Below, one piece after another: positions 1 through 5,203 of a stretch of 5,203 nucleotides of DNA. The translations under genes and the position numbers were made by a program. This DNA is from Alphaproteobacteria bacterium (lineage in GTDB: Bacteria; Pseudomonadota; Alphaproteobacteria; JAJFFI01). The notes beneath the pieces are model-generated. The model was not told the DNA's origin. It saw only the letters and a program-made list of their open reading frames with translations, and searched no databases. The stretch is from NCBI GenBank assembly GCA_021776755.1, contig JAJFFI010000100.1, positions 1 through 5,203 on the forward strand, read 5' to 3'. Position 1 is the stretch's first letter. Every line of letters starts with the position of its first letter.

Positions 1-6
1 GTCTGC

Positions 7-210
7 ATGGCCAACAGTGTGAATGTCTGGGACATTGTGATCTGGGGAATTCTCACGATCGTCATCCAGTTGATCGCCTTCTTTGCCGTCAACCTGATCC
101 TCAGTGGCCTGCCCAAACGCATCGAGGACGGGGAAATCCCAGCCGCAATCGTGCTGGTCGGCATCAAGCTTTCGGTAGCCGCCATCAATGCGGCCGCCGT
201 GTCGGGTTAG
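7..210 (+). CDS. DUF350-type small inner-membrane protein
   Basis: A 67-residue, very hydrophobic protein predicted to sit in the inner membrane. Two helices are visible: about residues 8-33 (rich in Ile, Leu, Val, Phe) and about 45-65. Between them is a charged loop, GLPKRIEDGEIP, followed by AAIVLVGIKL and a small-residue end INAAAVSG. A 'lpkrIe.g..aaAI' loop running into a second, Ala/Gly-rich helix is typical of the DUF350 (UPF0719, YjfL-like) family, whose biochemical role is not known to me. Longer members carry two copies of this unit; this one has a single copy. The frame is open to the left edge, so translation could begin upstream; ATG at 7 gives a sensible N-terminus, but its ribosome site lies outside the window. 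The gene ends 4 nt before the preferred start of the lipoprotein protease gene, suggesting co-transcription and probably translational coupling. The family call rests on motif memory, not a search. Confidence 0.7.
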   Translation: MANSVNVWDIVIWGILTIVIQLIAFFAVNLILSGLPKRIEDGEIPAAIVLVGIKLSVAAINAAAVSG

Positions 211-214
211 CCCG

Positions 215-1246
215 ATGCGCGCGGGCTCCGCACGACACGTGCTGACCGTCGCTGCCGCGGCCCTGTTGCTCGCGGCCTGCGGCGGCGAAGACGAGAAAAC
301 CGCCAAATCGCCGGGCGGAGCGAACCCGGGCGACTCGATCAACCAGCCCATCAACCGGAAGGTCCCCGGCACGTCCCGCGCCTGGGGGCTGGTGACCGAC
401 CCCAAGGACGAGGACAGCTATGTCGAGCGGCGCACGCCGCGCCGGCCGCATCCGGAAGCGGGCGCCAGCCTGCCGCCGCCCTCGTCGCGCGATCCGCAGT
501 TCACGATCAAGATCGGCGAGAAGAAGAACAGTACCGGCACGGCCTTTGCCATTGCCGACAGCGGCGTGTGGCTCACTGCCCGGCATGTCGCTTTCGGCTG
601 CCGGGTGATCGGAATTCTCACCGGGCCCCGCAAGGGCTTCAAGGTGCTGAAATCTGTCATCCACCCGAACGCCGACGTCGCCATCCTCTTCACCGAGAAA
701 GGCGCGCCCTATTTTCCGGTAGCACCGGCGAATCACCGGCTGGCACTCGGGCAGAGCGGGTTCCATTTCGGCTATCCGCGGGGCAAGCCGGGCGATGTGC
801 ATTCCCGCATCATGGGCCGTCGGATCATGCGGGTGCAGGGCCGCTACAGCACCGCCGAGCCGGTCGTGGCCTGGGCCGAGCAGGCCCGGTTCCCTGAAAC
901 CCAGGGGCCGCTTTCAGGCCTTTCCGGCGGGCCGATCCTCGACAAGGACGGTACGGTTGTAGGTGTGCATGTCGCAGGGTCGATCCGGCGCGGGCGGATT
1001 TATTCGGTGACACCGAACTCGATGCATCAGGTCATCCAGCAAGCCCGCGCGCGCATTGGCGGACAGCGGCAGAACAGCCTCGACCGGAACATGCTGAACC
1101 CTCAGGACTACCCGCGCTATGGCGCCGAGGTGCGCCGGCAGCTGACGTCGGCCAAGGTGCTGTGCTTGGTGAACGATCCGGGGCAGCAGCAACGCCGCCC
1201 GCCGCCGCGGTACGACACTTCGGGAGAGGGTTCCGACCCGGCCTGA
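215..1246 (+). CDS. Trypsin-like serine protease lipoprotein
   Basis: A 343-residue predicted lipoprotein with a chymotrypsin-fold (S1-type, Trypsin_2-like) protease domain. The N-terminus has a short Arg/His n-region, a hydrophobic stretch VLTVAAAALLLAAC and a clear lipobox L-A-A-C with lipidated Cys22. Gly at +2 gives no inner-membrane retention signal, so the outer membrane, facing the periplasm, is likely. Residues about 23-97 are polar and Pro/Gly-rich, probably a flexible tether. The protease domain spans about 98-285: His124 in LTARHV, Asp154 in NADVAIL and Ser237 in GLSGGPI form the expected triad in the right order. The usual Ala before His is Arg here. Cys129 and Cys317 could form a disulfide. 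The tail is Gln/Arg/Pro-rich. No PDZ domain is visible, so this is not a typical DegP/HtrA protein. An in-frame ATG at 188 would add MRPPCRVSP before the signal peptide and overlap the upstream gene by 23 nt. ATG 215 is preferred because it gives a normal lipoprotein signal and follows a weak GGG (204-206) at 8 nt spacing. Substrate unknown. Confidence 0.85.
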   Translation: MRAGSARHVLTVAAAALLLAACGGEDEKTAKSPGGANPGDSINQPINRKVPGTSRAWGLVTDPKDEDSYVERRTPRRPHPEAGASLPPPSSRDPQFTIKIGEKKNSTGTAFAIADSGVWLTARHVAFGCRVIGILTGPRKGFKVLKSVIHPNADVAILFTEKGAPYFPVAPANHRLALGQSGFHFGYPRGKPGDVHSRIMGRRIMRVQGRYSTAEPVVAWAEQARFPETQGPLSGLSGGPILDKDGTVVGVHVAGSIRRGRIYSVTPNSMHQVIQQARARIGGQRQNSLDRNMLNPQDYPRYGAEVRRQLTSAKVLCLVNDPGQQQRRPPPRYDTSGEGSDPA

Positions 1247-1281
1247 GCGGAAGCTATTCGCCCGTGAAAGCGGGCTTCCGC
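1247..1281. terminator. Hairpin at convergent gene junction, possible bidirectional terminator
   Basis: GCGGAAG at 1247-1253 is perfectly complementary to CTTCCGC at 1275-1281. Inside it, CCCG (1261-1264) pairs with CGGG (1271-1274), which stacks directly on the outer stem on one side; the other side has a 7-nt bulge (1254-1260). The loop is TGAAAG. The structure starts on the base after the TGA of the protease gene and covers the last codons of the convergent crotonase-family gene. Neither side is followed by a good T-run (plus side: TTGCTTAC), so it is not a classical intrinsic terminator. It may act weakly, with Rho, or as a 3'-end stabiliser. Confidence 0.4.
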
Positions 1282-2048
1282 TTGCTTACAAAGGCGTCGA
1301 TGCCTTCACGCCCGTCCCGGCCCCGGGTCATGTCCGAAAGCGCACGGGACTCGAGTTCCATCTGGGTCTCGATCGGGTTTTCGAGACTGGCCTGCATCAA
1401 CCGCTTCACCGCGCCATAGGACCGCGTCGGCCCGGCCGCAAACTGGCGGGCGAGTTTCATCGCCTCATCCATCAGATCGGCCGCCGGCACCGCGCGGGTG
1501 ACGACGCCGAGGTCGGCGGCCTCGGCCGCGGTCAACTTGGCGTTGGTCAGCGCGAGTTCCATCGCCTTCCGGAGCCCGACGATCCGGGGCAGGAACCAGG
1601 TCGAACTGCCATCGGGCGAGAGACCGGCCGCCGTATAGGCCATCGTCATCACGGCGGTGTCGGCCATCAGCACGATGTCGCCGGTGAGCGCGAAACTCAT
1701 TCCACCGCCCGCCGCCGTGCCGTTGATCGCGATGATGACCGGCGCATCGCCCCGCATGAAGCGGGACACCGCGAGGTGGAAATCCCCGGTCACGCCTTTC
1801 AGGAACGCCGGCATGTTGTCGCCCTCGGCGTGGAAGCTCTTGAGGTCTCCGCCGGCGCTGAACCAGCGGTCGCCTGCGCCGGTGATGACGACGGCGCGGA
1901 TTTCCGGATCCTCGTCGCAACGAACGGCCGCCTGGTTGAGGTCGCGCGCCATGGCGGCATCGATGCCGTTGGCCTCGTCCGGGCGATTGAATGTGATCGT
2001 CGCAACGCCGTCCGCGACATCGAACAGCAGCGTCTTGAAGTCGATCAT
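1254..2048 (-). CDS. Enoyl-CoA hydratase/isomerase (crotonase) family protein
   Basis: A 264-residue protein, the usual length for a single-domain crotonase. Visible family features: the N-terminal strand and NRPDEANGID (residues 21-30), the first oxyanion-hole region FSAGGDLKSF (63-72), the second oxyanion-hole loop with GTAAGGGMSFAL (110-121), and GLSPDGSSTWFLPRIVG (142-158). The fold binds acyl-CoA thioesters and stabilises an enolate. Both glutamates of classical enoyl-CoA hydratase are missing: the positions matching rat mitochondrial Glu144 and Glu164 are Ser118 and Tyr138, with the 20-residue spacing preserved. Asp146 in the SPDG motif matches the acid used in isomerase-type members such as PaaG. 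A double-bond or ring isomerase is therefore more likely than a hydratase, but the substrate cannot be read from sequence. The start ATG lies 25 nt after the sucB stop, with a modest GGGA (2058-2061) 9 nt upstream, so it is probably translated from the suc transcript. The C-terminal part (GREGIDAFVSKRKPAFTGE) is typical and complete. Confidence 0.9.
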   Translation of the reverse strand: MIDFKTLLFDVADGVATITFNRPDEANGIDAAMARDLNQAAVRCDEDPEIRAVVITGAGDRWFSAGGDLKSFHAEGDNMPAFLKGVTGDFHLAVSRFMRGDAPVIIAINGTAAGGGMSFALTGDIVLMADTAVMTMAYTAAGLSPDGSSTWFLPRIVGLRKAMELALTNAKLTAAEAADLGVVTRAVPAADLMDEAMKLARQFAAGPTRSYGAVKRLMQASLENPIETQMELESRALSDMTRGRDGREGIDAFVSKRKPAFTGE

Positions 2049-2073
2049 GCCGTGATGTCCCGAAGCCTGAGCC

Positions 2074-3384
2074 CTACATGTCGAGCAGGATGCGCTGGGG
2101 ATCCTCGATGCACTCCTTGACGCGCACGAGGAAGGTCACCGCCTCGCGGCCGTCGACGATGCGGTGATCGTAGGACAGCGCCAGATACATCATCGGCCGC
2201 ACCTCGACCTTGTCGCCGATCGCCACCGGGCGCGGCTGGGTCTTGTGCATCCCGAGGATCGCCGACTGCGGCGGGTTCAGGATCGGGGTCGACAGCAGCG
2301 AGCCGAAAACGCCGCCATTGGTGATCGTGAACGTGCCGCCGGTCATCTCGTCGATGCCGAGTTTTCCGTCGCGGGCACGGGTCCCCATGTCGACAATCGA
2401 GGCCTCGATCTCGGCAAAGGACTTCTCGTCGCAGTCACGAACCACGGGAACCACGAGGCCGTTCGGGGTCGAGACCGCGATGCCGACGTCGTAGTGATTC
2501 TTGTAGACGATTTCGTCGCCGTCGATCTCGGCGTTGACCGCCGGCAGTTCCTTCAGCCCCACGACGCTCGCCTTGGCGAAGAACGACATGAAGCCGAGCT
2601 TGGTGCCGTGCTTCTTTTCGAAGGCTTCCTTGTACTGACCACGCACGGCCAGCAGGTTCGTCATATCCACCTCGTTGAAGGTGGTCAGCATGGCCGCCGT
2701 GTTCTGGGCCTCTTTCAGGCGCTCGGCGATCCGCTTGCGAAGGCGGGTCATCTTCACCCGTTCTTCCCGCGGTCCCGCATCCTTCGACGCCCGGCTTTCC
2801 TGCTTCGAGTCCGATTTTTCCTTTTTTCCGCCGCCGTCGAGGAAGGCCTGCACATCCTCCTTGGTGATGCGCCCGTCCTTGCCGGTGCCCTTCACGTCAG
2901 AGGGGTCAACGTCGTTCTCTTCGAGCATCTTGCGGACAGCCGGGCCGTGGTCGCCAGCATCGCGATCCTTGCCGCTGTCATCGCCATCGCTCTTCTTGTC
3001 GCCATCGTCCTTCTTGCCACCATCATCCTTCTTGTCCGACTTCTTTTCGTCAGTATCCTTTGCTTCGGCCTTTTCTTCCTTCTTCTCGTCCTTGGCGTCG
3101 TCCTTCTTTTCGTCCTTGCCGTCGCCGCCGCCCTTCTTGCCGGATGCGCCTTCCTCGATCTTGCCGAGGATCGCACCGACCTCGACCTCGCCGCCTTCCT
3201 CGACCGCAATCTCGGACAGCGCCCCCGCGGACGGTGCATTGACCTCAAGCGTGACCTTGTCGGTCTCGAGTTCGAGCAGCGGCTCGTCGGCCTCGACCGC
3301 ATCGCCGACCTGCTTGAACCATTTGGCGACGGTGGCTTCGGTCACCGATTCGCCCAATGTGGGGACCTCGATATTTACGGCCAT
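2074..3384 (-). CDS. sucB: 2-oxoglutarate dehydrogenase E2 (dihydrolipoyllysine succinyltransferase)
   Basis: The 436-residue core enzyme of the 2-oxoglutarate dehydrogenase complex in the TCA cycle. It takes the succinyl group from SucA on its lipoyl arm and transfers it to CoA. Domain order: lipoyl domain (about 2-78) with lipoylation site Lys43 in ETDKVTLEV; a charged linker (81-144); the peripheral subunit-binding domain (about 146-182, [11 protein letters not shown] to [10 protein letters not shown]); a second charged linker (183-208); and the catalytic domain (209-436). The active site is SYDHRIVDG with His407 and Asp411, followed by the family C-terminus ending RILLDM. The N-terminus [13 protein letters not shown] favours the 2-oxoglutarate rather than the pyruvate enzyme, and the adjacent sucA confirms it. 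The start is supported by AAGGAAAG 9 nt upstream. The first linker is rich in Lys, Asp, Glu and Gly and nearly free of Pro, unlike the Ala/Pro-rich linkers of well-known E2 proteins. It makes the protein somewhat longer than E. coli SucB (405 residues). It lies 59 nt after sucA. Confidence 0.97.
   Translation of the reverse strand: MAVNIEVPTLGESVTEATVAKWFKQVGDAVEADEPLLELETDKVTLEVNAPSAGALSEIAVEEGGEVEVGAILGKIEEGASGKKGGGDGKDEKKDDAKDEKKEEKAEAKDTDEKKSDKKDDGGKKDDGDKKSDGDDSGKDRDAGDHGPAVRKMLEENDVDPSDVKGTGKDGRITKEDVQAFLDGGGKKEKSDSKQESRASKDAGPREERVKMTRLRKRIAERLKEAQNTAAMLTTFNEVDMTNLLAVRGQYKEAFEKKHGTKLGFMSFFAKASVVGLKELPAVNAEIDGDEIVYKNHYDVGIAVSTPNGLVVPVVRDCDEKSFAEIEASIVDMGTRARDGKLGIDEMTGGTFTITNGGVFGSLLSTPILNPPQSAILGMHKTQPRPVAIGDKVEVRPMMYLALSYDHRIVDGREAVTFLVRVKECIEDPQRILLDM
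2983..3036 (-). repeat. Three tandem 18-bp units in the sucB linker
   Basis: On the plus strand, 2983-3000, 3001-3018 and 3019-3036 are three adjacent imperfect copies of an 18-base unit (middle copy GCCATCGTCCTTCTTGCC). Read on the minus strand they encode [12 protein letters not shown] and DKKSDG, residues 117-134 of SucB. The copies differ by a few bases each, mostly at third positions, and remain in frame. This points to in-frame tandem duplication followed by drift under selection for charge. Confidence 0.8.
3070..3117 (-). repeat. Two tandem 24-bp units in the sucB linker
   Basis: Two adjacent 24-base copies, 3070-3093 and 3094-3117, encode KDEKKEEK and KDEKKDDA (SucB residues 98-105 and 90-97). 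They share TCGTCCTT at one end and a CTTCTT core. The copies are more diverged than the 18-bp repeat closer to the subunit-binding domain. Confidence 0.55.
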
Positions 3385-3393
3385 GGCGGATGT

Positions 3394-3401
3394 CTTTCCT
3401 T
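3394..3401 (-). promoter_or_regulatory. Ribosome binding site of sucB
   Basis: Read on the minus strand, AAGGAAAG lies 9 nt before the ATG at 3384. It is the best Shine-Dalgarno match in the window and fixes the sucB start, which also matches the usual start of the lipoyl domain. Confidence 0.75.
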
Positions 3402-3412
3402 GTCAGCGATAT

Positions 3413-3432
3413 GGCCCGCAGATGGCGGGGCC
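3413..3432 (-). other. Intercistronic hairpin between sucA and sucB
   Basis: On the minus strand GGCCC-C-GC, loop CATCT, GC-GGGCC: a 7-bp all-GC stem with one bulged C and a 5-nt loop. It lies in the 59-nt sucA-sucB gap, 11 nt after the sucA stop and 11 nt before the sucB ribosome site. No T-run follows, so it is unlikely to be a terminator. It may slow 3'-end decay or tune the SucA:SucB ratio. Confidence 0.4.
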
Positions 3433-3443
3433 GTTCATGTCTC

Positions 3444-5203
3444 TCAGTCGATGGTCAGCGCTTCGTCCACCAGCGCCTTCTGCTCGGCGGCATGGCGTTT
3501 GGCCGAGCCGGTCGCGGGCGAGGCCGCGGCGGGCCGGCCCACGTAGCGCGGTCGGGTGTTCTTGAACTTGTGGTCGATCAGCACTTGCTCGAGCTTGCGG
3601 TCGACATAAGTCCAGGCGCCGGCGTTGCGCGGCTCTTCCTGGCACCACACGACCTCGGCGTGCTTGAACCCGGCGAGTTCTTCCTTCAGCGCCGCTTCCG
3701 GGAACGGCGCGATCTGCTCGAGCCGGAGGAAGTCGACATCCTTCTGCTTGCGGTTCGCGCGCTCCTCGAAAAGGTCGTAGTAAACCTTGCCCGAACACAG
3801 CACGACGCGCTTGATGTCCTTTGGCTTGGCCACGCGCTCGTTGTCGTAAAGCACCCGGTGGAAGGTCGTGCCGGGGCCCATTTCGTCCAGCGACGATACC
3901 GCGAGCTTGTGGCGCAGCAGCGACTTCGGCGTCATGCAGATCAACGGTTTGCGGAAATTACGACGCATCTGACGGCGCAGCACGTGGAAGAAGCTCGCCG
4001 GCGTCGTGCAATTGACGACCTGCATGTTGTCTTCGGCGCAGAGCTGCAGAAAGCGCTCGAGGCGGGCCGAACTGTGTTCGGGGCCCTGCCCTTCGTAGCC
4101 ATGCGGCAGCATCATCACGAGGCCGCACATGCGGAGCCATTTCGATTCACCCGACGCGATGAACTGGTCGATGATGACCTGGGCGCCGTTGGCGAAGTCG
4201 CCGAACTGTGCTTCCCAGACAACCAGCATGTTGGGCTCGGCAAGGCTGTAGCCGTACTCGAAACCGAGCACGCCGAATTCTGACAGCGGGCTATTGATGA
4301 TCTCGAACCGGGCCTGGTCCTCGGCCATGTTGTTGAGCGGGATATACGGCTCTTCGGTCTTCTGGTCCGTCAGCACCGCGTGACGCTGCGAGAACGTGCC
4401 GCGGCCGACATCCTGGCCCGACATGCGGACCGGCGTGCCTTCGGTGACCAGCGTGCCGAACGCGAGCGCCTCACCCAGCGCCCAGTCGATGTTCTCGCCC
4501 TTCTCGATGTTCTCGAGCTTGGCCTTGAACTGGCGGGCGATCTTCGAGTTGATATTGAAACTGTCCGGCACCGACAGGATCTTTTTTCCGACTTCCTTCA
4601 ACCGCTTGATCGGGACCGCGGTATCGCCGCGGATGTATTCGCCGCGCGATGCCTCCATCCCCGACCAGGAACCCTCGAGCCAGTCTGCCTTGTTGGGCTT
4701 GTAGGACTTGGCCGCGTCGAAATCTTCCTGCAGCCGTTTCTGGAAAGCGTCGACGCGCTCCTTCAGCCCGTCCTCGGTGATACGGCCCCGCTTGAGGAGT
4801 TCCTTTGCGTAGACCTCGGACACCGGCGGATGTTTGCCGATCGCCTCATACATCAGGGGTTGCGTGAACTTCGGCTCGTCGCCCTCGTTATGACCATAGC
4901 GGCGGTAGCACCACATATCGATCACCACGTCCTTCTTGAATTGCTGGCGGAATTCCATCGCGATGCGAGAGACATGGACGACCGCTTCCGGATCGTCGCC
5001 GTTCACATGGAACACCGGCGCCTGGACAATTTTCGCGACCTCCGAGCAATACGGCCCTGAACGCGAAGCAGCCGGTTTCGTTGTAAAACCGATCTGGTTG
5101 TTGATGATGAAGTGGATCGTGCCGCCTGTGCGGTAGCCCTTCAACTCCGAAAGATCGAGCGTCTCCGGCACCAGTCCCTGGCCCGCGAATGCCGCGTCGC
5201 CGT
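3444..5203 (-). CDS. sucA: 2-oxoglutarate dehydrogenase E1 (SucA), 5' end beyond the window
   Basis: The C-terminal 585 residues of the thiamine diphosphate-dependent E1 subunit, which decarboxylates 2-oxoglutarate and succinylates the lipoyl arm of SucB in the cytoplasmic complex. The frame is open through the right edge: the first full codons read GDAAFAGQGLVPETLDL, so the GTG at 5171 is an internal Val, not a start. Full-length relatives are about 930-990 residues, so roughly the first 40 percent is missing. Numbering from the first full codon (G at 5201), the Mg-diphosphate motif runs from Asp2 (GDA) to Asn35 (INNQIGFTT), the same 33-residue spacing as Asp382-Asn415 in E. coli SucA. The pyrimidine-binding domain starts near 240 (WALGEALAFGTL, SGQDVGRGTFSQRHAVL), and the highly conserved MLPHGYEGQGPEHSSAR lies at 364-380. 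The C-terminal domain includes QEEPRNAGAWTYV and RPRYVGRPAAASPATGSAKRH. It ends in a TGA at 3444-3446. No frameshift or missing key residue is seen in this part. It is the first visible gene of the sucA-sucB-crotonase unit; its promoter is outside the window. Confidence 0.97.
   Translation of the reverse strand, partial: GDAAFAGQGLVPETLDLSELKGYRTGGTIHFIINNQIGFTTKPAASRSGPYCSEVAKIVQAPVFHVNGDDPEAVVHVSRIAMEFRQQFKKDVVIDMWCYRRYGHNEGDEPKFTQPLMYEAIGKHPPVSEVYAKELLKRGRITEDGLKERVDAFQKRLQEDFDAAKSYKPNKADWLEGSWSGMEASRGEYIRGDTAVPIKRLKEVGKKILSVPDSFNINSKIARQFKAKLENIEKGENIDWALGEALAFGTLVTEGTPVRMSGQDVGRGTFSQRHAVLTDQKTEEPYIPLNNMAEDQARFEIINSPLSEFGVLGFEYGYSLAEPNMLVVWEAQFGDFANGAQVIIDQFIASGESKWLRMCGLVMMLPHGYEGQGPEHSSARLERFLQLCAEDNMQVVNCTTPASFFHVLRRQMRRNFRKPLICMTPKSLLRHKLAVSSLDEMGPGTTFHRVLYDNERVAKPKDIKRVVLCSGKVYYDLFEERANRKQKDVDFLRLEQIAPFPEAALKEELAGFKHAEVVWCQEEPRNAGAWTYVDRKLEQVLIDHKFKNTRPRYVGRPAAASPATGSAKRHAAEQKALVDEALTID

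Noticed and set aside
185..802. Minus-strand open frame of 205 codons opposite the protease gene
   Set aside because: Arg-rich low-complexity shadow of a gene with an intact catalytic triad and lipoprotein signal.
2953..3144. Possible frameshift or unrelated insertion in sucB because of the odd Lys/Asp-rich stretch
   Set aside because: The frame is continuous, with the lipoyl, subunit-binding and catalytic domains all in order on both sides, and the stretch is a plausible linker.
2164..3546. Long plus-strand open frame (460 codons) opposite sucB with a strongly hydrophobic, membrane-like middle
   Set aside because: It is the antisense of a clear, complete sucB. The hydrophobic stretch arises because Lys (AAG) and Asp (GAC) codons of the charged linker read as Leu (CTT) and Val (GTC) on the other strand. 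No family features or ribosome site.
3357..4283. Plus-strand open frame of 308 codons opposite sucA
   Set aside because: Antisense of a well-conserved sucA; long frames opposite genes are common in high-GC DNA, and the Arg/His/Leu-rich protein resembles nothing known.
4380..5060. Plus-strand open frame of 226 codons opposite sucA
   Set aside because: Shadow of the conserved SucA coding strand; no independent evidence of coding.
5169..5171. GTG as a possible start codon of a shorter SucA
   Set aside because: The upstream codons to the window edge encode the conserved thiamine diphosphate motif GDAAFAGQG, so the GTG is internal and the gene continues past the edge.

Overview
The window is high-GC, gene-dense bacterial DNA with no RNA genes, mobile elements or CRISPR. 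Gene content and protein style suggest an alphaproteobacterium: a 2-oxoglutarate dehydrogenase E1-E2 pair with alphaproteobacterial-type sequence, very short intergenic gaps and strong GC bias at third positions. This placement is inference from sequence style; no marker gene in the window fixes the genus.

Left part, plus strand (1-1246): a short two-helix inner-membrane protein of the DUF350 type, followed almost without a gap by a secreted lipoprotein with a trypsin-like serine protease domain (His, Asp and Ser all present). The two look like one transcription unit in the cell envelope.

Right part, minus strand (1254-5203): the 3' part of sucA (2-oxoglutarate dehydrogenase E1, cut by the right window edge), then complete sucB (dihydrolipoyl succinyltransferase E2), then a gene for an enoyl-CoA hydratase/isomerase family protein. 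Gaps of 59 and 25 nt suggest one operon read right to left. SucA decarboxylates 2-oxoglutarate on thiamine diphosphate and passes the succinyl group to the lipoyl lysine of SucB, which transfers it to CoA. The E3 gene (lpd), often next to sucB, is not in the window; the crotonase-family gene occupies the position after sucB.

The two transcription units converge, with only 7 nt between the stop codons at 1246 and 1254. A long imperfect hairpin covers this junction and may end transcription or protect the 3' ends. A second hairpin lies in the sucA-sucB gap.

Most of the window is ordinary core metabolism. The points most worth a second look are the strongly charged, repeat-built linker in SucB, the non-standard active site of the crotonase-family protein, and the pairing of a DUF350 protein with a lipoprotein protease. 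I see no convincing undescribed system.
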